36,477 nt of DNA from Bacteroidaceae bacterium (GCA_024401305.1 JAKSLI010000033.1:1-36477), one strand, 5' to 3'; shown: positions 1 through 8,141, numbered from the stretch's first letter. Numbers and translations are program-made. The notes: a model not told the origin generated them from the letters alone.

Positions 1-726
1 GACATCTACGGCGCTATCAAGCGTAACGCTCTCCTCGAGAACGTAACAGTTGCTGAAGATGGTACAATCGACTTCGCTGACAAGTCAGTTACTGAGAACA
101 CTCGTGTTTCTTACCCAATCAACCATATCAACAACATCCAGCCAGGTTCATCTGCACCAGCTGCTAAGAACGTTATCTTCCTCTCTGCTGACGCATTCGG
201 TGTACTTCCTCCAGTATCTATCCTTACTCCAGAGCAGACTCAGTACTACTTCCTCTCTGGTTTCACAGCTAAGCTTGCTGGTACAGAGCGTGGTATCACA
301 GAGCCAACTCCTACATTCTCAGCTTGCTTCGGCCAGGCATTCCTCGAGCTTCACCCAACAAAGTACGCTCAGGAACTCGTTAAGAAGATGAACGCTAACG
401 GTGCTAAGGCATACCTCGTAAACACTGGTTGGAACGGTACTGGTAAGCGTATCTCTATTCCTGATACACGTGGTATCATCGATGCTATCCTCGACGGTTC
501 TATCCTGAGCGCTCCAACAAAGAAGATCCCTTACTTCGATTTCGAGGTTCCAACACAGCTCAACGGTGTTGCTTGGGGTATTCTTGACCCACGCGATACA
601 TATCAGGATCGTTCTAAGTGGGAAGAGAAGGCTAAGGATCTTGCTGCTCGCTTCATCAAGAACTTTGATAAGTACACTACAAACGAGGCTGGTAAGGCTC
701 TCGTTGCTGCAGGTCCACAGCTCTAA
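1..726 (+). CDS. pckA: Phosphoenolpyruvate carboxykinase (ATP), C-terminal part
   Basis: ATP-dependent PEP carboxykinase interconverts oxaloacetate + ATP and PEP + CO2 + ADP. In Bacteroidales it usually runs in the CO2-fixing direction during succinate formation. The window opens inside the gene in frame 1 and shows the last 241 codons. Recognisable family blocks are NTRVSYPI, the nucleotide-proximal stretch [26 protein letters not shown], the block around TPTFSACFG, and [13 protein letters not shown], followed by the usual end ALVAAGPQL. The 5' end lies outside the window. Codon use is strongly biased (ctc, gct, aac), as expected for a highly expressed central metabolic enzyme. A strong terminator follows at about 785. 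Identification is secure. Confidence 0.97.
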   Translation, partial: DIYGAIKRNALLENVTVAEDGTIDFADKSVTENTRVSYPINHINNIQPGSSAPAAKNVIFLSADAFGVLPPVSILTPEQTQYYFLSGFTAKLAGTERGITEPTPTFSACFGQAFLELHPTKYAQELVKKMNANGAKAYLVNTGWNGTGKRISIPDTRGIIDAILDGSILSAPTKKIPYFDFEVPTQLNGVAWGILDPRDTYQDRSKWEEKAKDLAARFIKNFDKYTTNEAGKALVAAGPQL

Positions 727-784
727 TATAGCTTAAGTATAAAGAGACATCTTTAATTACAAATCTATATTCTCTATTTTGCTG

Positions 785-821
785 GAAGCCCTGTCCGCGA
801 GGATGGGGCTTCTTTCGTTTT
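785..821 (+). terminator. Rho-independent terminator after pckA
   Basis: The stem GAAGCCC / GGGCTTC (785-791 with 806-812) encloses an inner TCC-GCGA-GGA tetraloop hairpin and is followed by a T-rich tract to 821. It separates pckA from the downstream yigZ, whose start follows only about 14 bases later. Confidence 0.85.
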
Positions 822-834
822 ATAAAAAAGGATT

Positions 835-1422
835 ATGGAAGACCTCTACAAGACAATCGCTGCCACATCTGAAGGCTACTACACACAGTTGAAGAGTAAG
901 TTCTACTCTTTCGCCATTCCTGTTGACACTGTCGATCAGGTTAAGGACATCGTTGCACAGTATCGCAAGAAGTATTACGATGCCCGTCATGTGTGTTATG
1001 CATACGTCATTGGTCCTGACAAGTCAGAGTTTCGCGCCAACGATGATGGCGAACCTTCAAGCACTGCCGGCAAACCGATACACGGACAGATTGTCTCTCG
1101 CGATTTGACGAATATTCTTGTCATTGTTGTTCGCTACTATGGAGGCGTTAATCTTGGAACAGGCGGACTTATTGTGGCATATCGTTCTGCAGCCCAGGAA
1201 GCGTTGGATGCTGCCGAGATAGTGGAAAAGCAGGTGGAAGAGGTCATCGTCCATAACTTCCAATATGCGGAAATGAATGCTGTAATGAAAGTAGTAAAAG
1301 ACACAAAATGCACAGTAATCGCACAGAATTTTGACAATGACTGCACAATAACTCTTAAAATAAGACAATCTGAGGCAGAAAATTTGAAGGAGAGATTGAA
1401 AAAGATTGCTTTTGGACAGTAG
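835..1422 (+). CDS. yigZ: YigZ/IMPACT (UPF0029) family protein
   Basis: This 195-aa protein has the IMPACT/YigZ two-domain layout. The N-terminal UPF0029 domain carries the family signature DDGEPSSTAGKPI near residues 71-83 and the stretch VVRYYGGVNLGTGGL near residues 98-112. A C-terminal ferredoxin-like half (DUF1949-like) follows. The molecular role is not settled; eukaryotic IMPACT acts on Gcn2 signalling and bacterial YigZ has been crystallised without a clear activity. The ATG at 835 is preceded by an A-rich AAAAAAGGATT and sits just after the pckA terminator. I see no good promoter box in the short gap. Length is typical for the family. Confidence 0.93.
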   Translation: MEDLYKTIAATSEGYYTQLKSKFYSFAIPVDTVDQVKDIVAQYRKKYYDARHVCYAYVIGPDKSEFRANDDGEPSSTAGKPIHGQIVSRDLTNILVIVVRYYGGVNLGTGGLIVAYRSAAQEALDAAEIVEKQVEEVIVHNFQYAEMNAVMKVVKDTKCTVIAQNFDNDCTITLKIRQSEAENLKERLKKIAFGQ

Positions 1423-1440
1423 TAATTGATGATTTTTTTC

Positions 1441-1448
1441 TAACTTTG
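1441..1448 (+). promoter_or_regulatory. Bacteroidetes -7 box (TAACTTTG)
   Basis: TAACTTTG matches TAnnTTTG and lies about 75 bases upstream of the LacI-type regulator start. The predicted start of transcription is near 1455. No convincing TTTG -33 element is seen at the usual distance of about 20 bases. Confidence 0.6.
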
Positions 1449-1523
1449 CACAGCTAAAAATAGGCAAACAACTAACTTGACTAAAACAAACCAACCACCA
1501 CAAAACTAAGCGATCAATAATTT

Positions 1524-2585
1524 ATGGCAAAGATTAGAATAAAGGATATCGCAGAGCAGGCCGGCGTGAGCGTAGGCACTGTTGACCGCATTCTTCATAA
1601 TCGTCCAAATGTTTCGGCTTCGGCAAGGAAAAAGGTTGAAGAAGTTCTTGAGAAAATCAACTACAAGCCGAACATGTATGCTTCTGCCCTTGCTTACAAC
1701 AAGGAATACATTTTCTATGTTCTTATGCCAAAGCACTCTTCTGAAGCCTATTGGGCAGAGATAGAAGAAGGTGTTCAGAAGGCTTGTGAGCATAGAAGCG
1801 ACTTCAATGTCGAGACAAAGATTCTTTACTATTCGCGCTACGATGCCGACGATTTCATGAAGCAGTGCAACATCTGCATTGATGCACAGCCCTCTGCCGT
1901 TGTCCTCGTGCCATCGCAAGTTGATATCACAAAGATGTTTGCCGAGAAACTTCATGAGCAGAACATTCCGCTGATGCTTCTCGACTCATACCTTCCAGAA
2001 CTCAATCCGCTCTCTTTCTTTGGCCAGGATTCTTTCTCAAGTGGCTATTTCGCTGCAAAGATGCTCATGCTCCTTGCCCGTAACGACAAGCAGATCATGA
2101 TGATGAAGCAGATGAAGAACGGCAGGGTGTCAAGTAAGCAGCAGGAAAACCGTGAGATTGGTTTCCGCAACTATATGCGAGCTCATTACCCAGAGGTGGA
2201 AATCCTTGAGCTCGACCTTCCGCTCGATGTAGAGCGCGAGAAGTACTCAGAGATGCTTGAGGAGTTCTTCGATTCGCATCCAGAGGTGCATAACTGCATA
2301 ACATTTGCTTCAAAGGCATACCTTGTGGGCGAGTTCCTCAGTTTCACGAAGCGTCAGGATGTGAAGATTATGGGTTACGACATGGTGCCAAAGAATGCAG
2401 CATGCCTTCGCCAAGGTTCCATCTCGTTCCTTATCGCACAGCACGCTTTCATGCAGGGCTTCCATTGCATCGATGCCCTCTTCAAGCATATCGTACTCAA
2501 GCAGGAAGTTAAGCTTGTAAACTATATGCCTATCGAACTGCTTTCAAAGGAAAATGTGGACTTCTACCATAGAACGCAGATTTAA
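1524..2585 (+). CDS. LacI-family transcriptional regulator
   Basis: A 353-aa regulator with an N-terminal LacI helix-turn-helix (residues about 4-24, IKDIAEQAGVSVGTVDRIL) followed by the hinge region ASARKKVEEVLEKINYKPN. Residues 60-350 form a periplasmic-binding-protein-like effector domain. The HTH has VGTVDRIL rather than the common PATVSRVL, a variant seen in Bacteroidetes sugar-responsive members. The effector is unknown. Its stop codon overlaps the start of the lipase gene (TAATG at 2583-2587), so the two are probably co-translated. The -7 box at 1441 is the likely promoter. Confidence 0.92.
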   Translation: MAKIRIKDIAEQAGVSVGTVDRILHNRPNVSASARKKVEEVLEKINYKPNMYASALAYNKEYIFYVLMPKHSSEAYWAEIEEGVQKACEHRSDFNVETKILYYSRYDADDFMKQCNICIDAQPSAVVLVPSQVDITKMFAEKLHEQNIPLMLLDSYLPELNPLSFFGQDSFSSGYFAAKMLMLLARNDKQIMMMKQMKNGRVSSKQQENREIGFRNYMRAHYPEVEILELDLPLDVEREKYSEMLEEFFDSHPEVHNCITFASKAYLVGEFLSFTKRQDVKIMGYDMVPKNAACLRQGSISFLIAQHAFMQGFHCIDALFKHIVLKQEVKLVNYMPIELLSKENVDFYHRTQI

Positions 2586-3640
2586 TGATTAACAATTTCT
2601 TTCGCAGATTATTCCTGTCCGTAACGCTCTTGTCGCTCTTTGCCTCGTTGAGCGTTGCCCAAAACAGCGATGTTGCCAAGCAGACAACATCTGGCAAAAG
2701 TCGCCCAAAGGTGGCTCTTGTACTTGGTGGCGGCGGTGCCAAAGGTGCTGCTGAGGTCGGCGTCTTGAAATATATTGAGCAGTCGGGCGTACCTGTTGAC
2801 ATGATTGTTGGCACAAGCATCGGCAGTATCGTCGGTGGCTTGTATAGCGTTGGCTATCGTGCCGAGCAACTCGACAGCATGTTCCGTTCGCAGGAATGGC
2901 TTGACCTGCTAACCGGCCACGATTCAAACCGTAGCGATAAACTCTATGAGAAGAAGGATGGCGTAACATACGTGCTCGGTTTTCCCATTGGCTCAAAGCG
3001 AAAACCGGAGGACGATTCCAAGATTTCAAGCTATGGCATTGGACTGCTGAAAGGCGACAGCATAGAGAACATGTTGGAGAGAATGACGCAAACGCCTGAT
3101 TCCGTTGCCTTCGACAAACTGCCGATTCCTTATCGTTGCGTGGCTGCCGACATCAATTCCTTCGAGGAAGTGGTGCTGAGCAGCGGAAATCTAAACAAGT
3201 CGATGCGTGCAAGCATGGCTATACCTGTAGTCTTCCGACCAGTAATCATCAATGGCAGAACACTTGCCGACGGCGGAATGATGAATAATCTGCCTGTCGA
3301 TGTGGCAAAGGAGATGGGTGCCGACATTGTGATTGCCGTTGACCTTTCGGTGAATAAGCAGGAACATACTCGTTACGATACCGACGAACTGTTTGGCGAT
3401 TTGAAGGATCTCGGTGTCTTTAAGATGCTGAAATGGGCGATAGAGCGTCCTGATAAGTTCAAGTATAAGGACAATGTTGAGGCTGCCGACATCCATATCC
3501 ACCCAACGCTGAAAGGATATTCCGCAACCGATTTCAGTTCAAAGAAGATCTCAGAGATGATAGCCATAGGCGAAAAGGCTGGCGAACAGGCGTTGCCGGA
3601 ACTGAAGAAACTTAAGGAAAGATTAAGTAATGGAAAATAA
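2585..3640 (+). CDS. Patatin-like phospholipase, exported
   Basis: A 351-aa patatin/RssA-type serine lipase. An N-terminal hydrophobic signal (residues about 8-25, ending SVAQ) predicts export. The oxyanion loop GGGGAKG is at 48-54, the nucleophile elbow GTSIGS places Ser78, and the catalytic Asp is D229 in ADGGMMNN, giving the Ser-Asp dyad. It is much shorter than the Bacteroidetes patatins fused to a BamA-like beta-barrel, so it should be periplasmic and soluble. The start overlaps the LacI-type gene by one base, and its end overlaps the next gene by 11 bases, giving a tight operon. Substrate is presumably phospholipid, by family only. Confidence 0.93.
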   Translation: MINNFFRRLFLSVTLLSLFASLSVAQNSDVAKQTTSGKSRPKVALVLGGGGAKGAAEVGVLKYIEQSGVPVDMIVGTSIGSIVGGLYSVGYRAEQLDSMFRSQEWLDLLTGHDSNRSDKLYEKKDGVTYVLGFPIGSKRKPEDDSKISSYGIGLLKGDSIENMLERMTQTPDSVAFDKLPIPYRCVAADINSFEEVVLSSGNLNKSMRASMAIPVVFRPVIINGRTLADGGMMNNLPVDVAKEMGADIVIAVDLSVNKQEHTRYDTDELFGDLKDLGVFKMLKWAIERPDKFKYKDNVEAADIHIHPTLKGYSATDFSSKKISEMIAIGEKAGEQALPELKKLKERLSNGK

Positions 3641-4175
3641 GGAATACTTAGACAATTACGAGATAACAATCTATAAGGCTATTCACGAATTCTTGCTTTC
3701 AAAAGGCGAGGTTGACAAGATGAAGCCGGATGCTCCAGACATTGAAGACATGTGGGAGCGTATCTGCCAGTCGTATATGACGGATGGCGTTCGCGAGTTC
3801 AACGGCTATCCTACGGTTTCCATCGGTTGGATGATGTTCATCGGAATGGCTGTCGCACAACTTTGGGATGAGGATTGGGAGAAATATTCCAAGGAGAAAG
3901 ACCTCTATTTCATGCTTCGTGAGGTTCGCGGCTTTGATTGCCTTGATGAATATATCTGCGAGGATGTGCTGAAACTCAATCCTGACGAGGCCAAGGCACT
4001 GACAAAGCTCGTTGGCGATGTGGCAGTCTTGGCCCATCGTGCATTGCTTCGCGAAGGCTTTGAACCAGGAACACCAATGGCTTTCCACGCATACATTCGC
4101 ACAATTCATCAGATGTATCTCTCGGGAGCTGCCGTACAACTGAAGCGAATGGGTTACCGCATGTCCAAGTTGTAG
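3630..4175 (+). CDS. Conserved hypothetical protein (181 aa)
   Basis: I do not recognise a named family. The 181-aa product is acidic at the N-terminus, lacks a signal peptide, and seems largely alpha-helical and cytosolic, with tryptophan-rich motifs (DMWERICQSY, SIGWMMFIGMAVAQLWDEDW) and a conserved-looking end (AAVQLKRMGYRMSKL). It overlaps the lipase gene by 11 bases and is followed by a very strong terminator, so it is the last gene of the LacI-lipase operon. Function unknown. Confidence 0.82.
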   Translation: MENKEYLDNYEITIYKAIHEFLLSKGEVDKMKPDAPDIEDMWERICQSYMTDGVREFNGYPTVSIGWMMFIGMAVAQLWDEDWEKYSKEKDLYFMLREVRGFDCLDEYICEDVLKLNPDEAKALTKLVGDVAVLAHRALLREGFEPGTPMAFHAYIRTIHQMYLSGAAVQLKRMGYRMSKL

Positions 4176-4207
4176 GATAAAACGAATTATTTCCAACTTT
4201 AAATACA

Positions 4208-4254
4208 AAAAAGGGTTCTGTAAATTCCGATGTTGAATTTATAGAACCCTTTTT
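4208..4254. terminator. Bidirectional terminator, 20-bp stem
   Basis: A nearly perfect 20-bp stem (4208-4227 with 4235-4254, one G-T pair) around a 7-base loop, with A-run and T-run on the two sides. It sits between convergent genes and can serve the plus-strand operon ending at 4175 and the minus-strand operon ending at 4260. Confidence 0.93.
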
Positions 4255-4259
4255 CTTTT

Positions 4260-5000
4260 TTATATCAGTTGCTTAAGGAACTGTAGGATGGCGATTTGAT
4301 CCTCAGTTTCTTTCCACTTCAGATTTTTAGCCTTGATATAAGCTTTCAGCTTTTTTTCGGCGTTTTTGTCGAGTTGGTCGTAGCACTCTCGTGGTATGGC
4401 GCGGAATGCCTTTCCCTTCACGACGAAGTAGTTCACGTTGTTTATCTGCAGTTTCTGACCGTCGCTCCTTTTCAGGAACAGTTCCTTATAGTTTTCGTTG
4501 AACTCGCCTGGCATGTGGATGTTTGCGTAGTTCAAGTGTCCGTTCCAGTTTGCCCTTACGCTAACCTCCATGTTTTCCCTTGCATAGAGGGCAAGACCTT
4601 GGTTATATCCTCTGTCTATTACATCGTAGTTTATGTAAGAATGGTTCATGAGCATAGCATCCTCTTCCTCGTAAATCTGTCGCATAGGCATATTGTTTAC
4701 GAAACGGTAAACCTCCTTGTCTATGATGGCACATTGGAACTTTGAGAGTGAAACTCGGGCGATTTTTCCATTGTAATCGATGCAGTCCAATGACTGCGCA
4801 CGTAGATGGAAGTTCAGTTTTGCCATGCTTACGGTGTCGTTGTTGTAAACAACCACACCTTTCTGGAAATCCTCCAAGAGGTAAGGCCAGTTTGTAGTAG
4901 GCACATATCCTTGTCTTCCGTTAACCTGCGCATCTGCTGTTACGCAGAATGTCGTGCAGAGAAGAAACGAGATAAGAGTCTTTAGGAACGAATTCTTCAT
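4260..5000 (-). CDS. Secreted hypothetical protein (246 aa)
   Basis: A 246-aa protein with a clear signal peptide (KTLISFLLCTTFCVTADA, cleavage near residue 24). The mature part begins with a Gly/Arg/Tyr segment, then a mixed alpha/beta region with DTVSMAKLNFHLRAQSLDCI, a shape seen in Bacteroidetes secreted proteins of unknown function. The last 60 residues are lysine-rich. No catalytic motif is visible. It is the last gene of the minus-strand cluster headed by the S51-like peptidase, 18 bases after the esterase stop. Confidence 0.8.
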   Translation of the reverse strand: MKNSFLKTLISFLLCTTFCVTADAQVNGRQGYVPTTNWPYLLEDFQKGVVVYNNDTVSMAKLNFHLRAQSLDCIDYNGKIARVSLSKFQCAIIDKEVYRFVNNMPMRQIYEEEDAMLMNHSYINYDVIDRGYNQGLALYARENMEVSVRANWNGHLNYANIHMPGEFNENYKELFLKRSDGQKLQINNVNYFVVKGKAFRAIPRECYDQLDKNAEKKLKAYIKAKNLKWKETEDQIAILQFLKQLI

Positions 5001-5018
5001 AATAAACGAGTTGTTGGT

Positions 5019-5756
5019 TTATAGCGGATCAATGTTCCACATAACATGCGGCAACTGCTTTTCCCACCAAGGCCAGTCGTGGTCGCAGTCGAAACCCCAA
5101 TAGTCGAACCATGCAGGGATGCCTTTCTGGCAGAGAACGGTGTCGAGTTCGCGAGTGGAAGCGAGGGTTATGTCCTCCCAACGACCCTGTCCGATGGTAA
5201 CAACAATCTTGTTCTTGCGGTAAAGTTCCATCCAAGGGTGGTCTTCCGGCATGTTGCGAAGGAAGTCGATAGGGGAGTTTGCGTAAGTCAGTTCGTCAGC
5301 ATAGAGAGGGAAACCGTCGGAAGCACTGTAAAGGCCAGACATGGCAATGAGGGTGTCGAAGATGTCTGGGCGACGGAAGAAGAAGTTTGCAGCGTGCATG
5401 GCTCCCATTGAACAGCCTGTGACCATGAAAGTCTCTTGGTCCCAATAGCGGATGTTTGGCATCAGTTCCTCTATAATATAATTGAACCAACGCTCATGCT
5501 GCTCGATGCGCCAGCGGTTGTCGCCACCGGTGTTCGACCAAGTCTCCCAGTCGATGCCGTCAACGCAGATTACTCTTAGTCTGCCAGCTTCAATCCAAGG
5601 TGCAAGCGCGTGGATCATTCCTCGGTCGGCAAAGTCATAGAAGCGGCCGTCCTGAGAAGGGAAGGCTATCATTCCGTGGCCTTTGTCGCCGAAGACCTTG
5701 TATTCCATGTCGCGATTCAGGTAGCGACTGTACCATTTGTGGTATTGTACGTTCAT
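5019..5756 (-). CDS. Putative alpha/beta-hydrolase esterase
   Basis: A 245-aa protein of the esterase D/feruloyl-esterase-like group (PF00756 type). The nucleophile elbow GCSMGA gives Ser116. An acid is expected around residues 170-205, and the histidine may lie in CDHDWPWW near the C-terminus. There is no signal peptide, so it should act in the cytosol. Many Trp, Asp and His residues line the predicted active-site face. It follows the ATP-grasp gene, separated by repeat element A (5771-5896), and may hydrolyse an ester or thioester made or used by that cluster; this is inference from neighbourhood. The ATG is followed by NVQYHKWYSRYL, a plausible native N-terminus. Confidence 0.85.
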   Translation of the reverse strand: MNVQYHKWYSRYLNRDMEYKVFGDKGHGMIAFPSQDGRFYDFADRGMIHALAPWIEAGRLRVICVDGIDWETWSNTGGDNRWRIEQHERWFNYIIEELMPNIRYWDQETFMVTGCSMGAMHAANFFFRRPDIFDTLIAMSGLYSASDGFPLYADELTYANSPIDFLRNMPEDHPWMELYRKNKIVVTIGQGRWEDITLASTRELDTVLCQKGIPAWFDYWGFDCDHDWPWWEKQLPHVMWNIDPL

Positions 5757-5770
5757 AATGAATTTTTATG

Positions 5771-5896
5771 TTCGAAGCGAGCTTCGAGGCTACAAAGTAC
5801 AGGCTACAGAGTACAGGCTACCATCCGGAAGGAAAGGCCCTTTAGTTTGTAGTCTGTAGCTTGTAGCCTCAACATTCGCATTTCGCGAATGTTGAA
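5771..5896. repeat. Composite inverted repeat element A (7-bp-unit class)
   Basis: Order along the plus strand: hairpin TCGAAGC-GA-GCTTCGA (5772-5787); five 7-bp units of type AGGCTAC/AGAGTAC (5787-5821); core CATCCGGAAGGAAA (5822-5835) followed by GGCCCTTTA; units GTTTGTA, GTCTGTA, GCTTGTA, GCCTC (5845-5870); second hairpin with an 11-bp stem TCAACATTCGC / GCGAATGTTGA (5869-5895). The two unit arms are roughly reverse complements. The element ends at the ATP-grasp stop codon (5897-5899) and lies in the mRNA between the ATP-grasp and esterase cistrons. Confidence 0.85.
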
Positions 5897-7093
5897 CTAT
5901 ATTCTGTCGTAAATATCAGCGAGGAAGTTGTCCTTTTCCTGCTCTGTACTGAACTGTGCGATGTAAGTCTGGTTGCCCATGGCAGGTGCGAGGGCGTCAG
6001 GCATACGGTCCCATTGCTTGAGGGCATAGCGGTATTTCTCCATCATTGCGTTGTGGTCGAGGCGATAAGTTACGCCATCACGACGGCCAGCGAATACGCA
6101 GTAGTAGTTTTCAGGAGTGTTAGGCTGGTTGCTCTTGTCGTAAGTAATCATGTCAGCCCAAATCTTATAGACGTCAACAGCATGTGCATAGTTGAGCATA
6201 TCAGGAGTGAAACCGCCACCAGGACGCATGTTTACTTCCAAGGCAACGAAGTCGCCCACATTGCCAAGACCACGGTGAGCGCGGTCGAGACGGAAGAACT
6301 CAAGATGAACGAAGCGGCTCTTTACGTTGAAAGCCTTAACAGTCTGGCGACCCCAGAAGCGGAGGTTCTCGTTCATCTCCTTCTCTACGTGATATACAGA
6401 GTCGAGATTGTTCTTCACGATGTCTGAGATAGAAGGAGGACAGATGCTCCAAGATTCGAAGAGAGGGTTGCCGTGAGAGTCGATGATGGCATCGTAGTCG
6501 CAGATGTTACCTGTTACATATTCCTCTATTACATAGTCGTTTACGTCGGCTACTGTGTTGAAGAAGTTCTCAAGCTCCTGGTCGTTGTTGATCTTGTAAG
6601 TGCCGTTGGCACCAACACCAACATCCGGTTTTGCGAAGATTGGATAGCCAGCCTCACCAGCAAACCACTTCACAGGATGGAAACCTTCGCTTGCCTTAAT
6701 CTGGCGAGCAGTACGGATACCGCCCTGAGCGTAGTATTTCTTCATCTCCGACTTCTCCTTGATGGCAGAAATCTGGTCGAGTTTCAAACCTGTGTTGATG
6801 TTGAAATCAGTGCGGAGGCGAGCGTCCTGCTCAAGCCAATATTCATTGTTTGACTCAAGCCAGTCGATGCGGCCGTGCTTCCAAGTGAAGAAAGCGCATG
6901 CACGATAAACCTCATCGTAGTTCTCGAGGCTTGACACCTTGAAGTATTCCGTGAGAGAGTTCTTGAGCTCTGGCTTGAGAGAGTCGTAATCCTGATCGCC
7001 GACGCCAAATACGCTGACGCCGTTGCCCTTCAATGCAGCGCAGAACTTCCACGCTGTGTCAGGGAAATTTGGGGAAATGTAAACGAAGTTCAT
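5897..7093 (-). CDS. ATP-grasp domain carboxylate-amine ligase, substrate unknown
   Basis: A 398-aa ATP-grasp enzyme. Visible features are an N-terminal Rossmann-like segment (YISPNFPDTAWKFCAAL), the ATP-binding lysine region FAKPDVGVGANGT (K155 and the glycine loop 159-165), the hinge acids VIEEYV (190-191), and the metal ligands HLEFF (E265) and ALEVNMRPGGG (E286, N288). Such enzymes join a carboxylate to an amine through an acyl phosphate. The specific substrate cannot be read from sequence. It lies between an S51-like peptidase and an esterase on the same strand. A 15-bp repeat unit (AATCTGTAAATTGTA) lies just upstream of its ATG. Confidence 0.9.
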   Translation of the reverse strand: MNFVYISPNFPDTAWKFCAALKGNGVSVFGVGDQDYDSLKPELKNSLTEYFKVSSLENYDEVYRACAFFTWKHGRIDWLESNNEYWLEQDARLRTDFNINTGLKLDQISAIKEKSEMKKYYAQGGIRTARQIKASEGFHPVKWFAGEAGYPIFAKPDVGVGANGTYKINNDQELENFFNTVADVNDYVIEEYVTGNICDYDAIIDSHGNPLFESWSICPPSISDIVKNNLDSVYHVEKEMNENLRFWGRQTVKAFNVKSRFVHLEFFRLDRAHRGLGNVGDFVALEVNMRPGGGFTPDMLNYAHAVDVYKIWADMITYDKSNQPNTPENYYCVFAGRRDGVTYRLDHNAMMEKYRYALKQWDRMPDALAPAMGNQTYIAQFSTEQEKDNFLADIYDRI

Positions 7094-7120
7094 AACTGTG
7101 AATTACAATTTACAGATTTA
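7094..7120 (-). repeat. Pre-start repeat unit upstream of the ATP-grasp gene
   Basis: Read on the minus strand this is TAAATCTGTAAATTGTAA followed by TTCACAGTT and the ATG. The same AATCYGTAAATTGTA unit occurs before aroQ, lolE and ruvB. Confidence 0.75.
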
Positions 7121-7147
7121 TCTGTTTAGTTTTTGTTTTACTAATTC

Positions 7148-7178
7148 GATTTAGTGTTTAGTGTTCAGTGTTTAGTGT
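7148..7178. repeat. Four 7-bp units (GTTTAGT), overrunning a gene end
   Basis: Units GTTTAGT, GTTCAGT, GTTTAGT, GTTTA in tandem. On the minus strand they encode the last codons and the TGA stop (7165-7167) of the S51-like peptidase. The same unit occurs four times at 18811-18838. Confidence 0.88.
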
Positions 7179-7917
7179 TTATAGCGCATAGCCTTCCGTT
7201 CTTGAGAAGCTTGCGCTCACCATCGGAGCAGACCTTGCGTTTCTTGCCCTTGTTCATGAGGTAAGCTTCACCGCGAAGTTCGGTTGTGCCATCCTTGATG
7301 ATGAAGAAAGAGCCGTCGTTGAGAAGGTAGATAGGGTGCTCCATGCTGTCTGCCTTGGCAATGTCGTTGATGATATGCTTGCCGGCAAGCACCATGTCCT
7401 TAAGAGTCTGGAGGTGTGGGAGAATGTTCACATCGGTGAGAGCTAGACCCTTGCGGTGATATTTGTACTTAGGGTCGAGCACTTCCTCGTCCATCTCTGG
7501 TGGTGAATAAACATTGTCTGCGCAGTTCATTGAACCGGCACTGATGGTAAGCAGTACGCCGTCGAAGTTCTTTATGCGCTGCTTGAGCTTTATCTGCTTG
7601 AGGAAGTCATTCTCTGTTGGCACATGTCCACCGCAGATGAAGATGAAGTTTGCTTCCTTCAACATTCGCTCAGCCTCAGATTCCGTGCGGCGGTCGAGCA
7701 CTTCATAGTGGTCGAAGGCGAGGTCTGCGTTCTCGAAACATTCGCGCACTTCCCATGCCATGCGGTCTGTTATCTCCACATCGTCAGGGAAGGATGAAAT
7801 CATAACACAGCGGATAGGGTGGGCGAGTGACGCCTTCAGTTCGTCGATGAGTCCGTTTGCGGGATTAAGTTCACCTGCCCAACCGAGAGTATGGCTACTT
7901 GTAAGATATAAAGTCAT
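7165..7917 (-). CDS. Peptidase S51 (PepE/cyanophycinase-like) family protein
   Basis: A 250-aa class I glutamine-amidotransferase-like protein of the S51 type. TISAGSMN gives the expected nucleophile Ser126 (compare SAGA in PepE), GGHVPTEN at 96-103 is the equivalent of the GGN oxyanion strand, and H168 is a candidate for the catalytic histidine. No signal peptide is seen. Known S51 enzymes remove Asp-X dipeptides or degrade cyanophycin, a polymer made by an ATP-grasp enzyme; here it stands directly before an ATP-grasp gene, which suggests a linked role, by inference. The final residues INTKH and the stop codon are encoded by the 7-bp repeat at 7148-7178, so the native C-terminus has been altered. 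Confidence 0.87.
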   Translation of the reverse strand: MTLYLTSSHTLGWAGELNPANGLIDELKASLAHPIRCVMISSFPDDVEITDRMAWEVRECFENADLAFDHYEVLDRRTESEAERMLKEANFIFICGGHVPTENDFLKQIKLKQRIKNFDGVLLTISAGSMNCADNVYSPPEMDEEVLDPKYKYHRKGLALTDVNILPHLQTLKDMVLAGKHIINDIAKADSMEHPIYLLNDGSFFIIKDGTTELRGEAYLMNKGKKRKVCSDGERKLLKNGRLCAINTKH

Positions 7918-7960
7918 TTTATTATTTACGATTTTTGATGTATGATGTATGATTGTGGCC

Positions 7961-8008
7961 AGTCTTTAGCCTTTAGATTTTAGCCTTTAGCCTCGAAGCT
8001 GCTTCGAA
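7961..8008. repeat. Half element B in the S51 mRNA leader
   Basis: 7-bp units AGTCTTT, AGCCTTT, AGATTTT, AGCCTTT and AGCCTC are followed by the palindrome TCGAAGCTGCTTCGA (7993-8007). On the minus-strand mRNA the hairpin would be within the first 20 bases of the transcript, followed by AGGCTAA units. A second 7-bp run (ATGTATG twice) lies at about 7936-7952. Confidence 0.8.
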
Positions 8009-8016
8009 TTATTGTG

Positions 8017-8024
8017 CAAAATTA
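8017..8024 (-). promoter_or_regulatory. -7 box for the S51/ATP-grasp/esterase cluster
   Basis: CAAAATTA on plus reads TAATTTTG on minus. The predicted transcript starts near 8010, giving a leader of about 93 bases that begins with hairpin half element B. Confidence 0.7.
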
Positions 8025-8141
8025 CGCATTTTTTGGCAAAAAAGATGAATTTTAGCGACCTAAAGAATACCAAATGGCGCGAAAACAAAGCATAAAATAA
8101 AAAATCTGAAGCTAAAATACACATTATTAAAATATAATTAC

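Noticed and set aside
5787-5870. Repeats as a CRISPR array
   Set aside because: Units are 7 bp, contiguous, without unique spacers, and no cas genes are present.
7148-7178. Telomere-like repeat (GTTTAGT against plant TTTAGGG)
   Set aside because: Only four units within a gene end in a bacterial chromosome; the resemblance is superficial.
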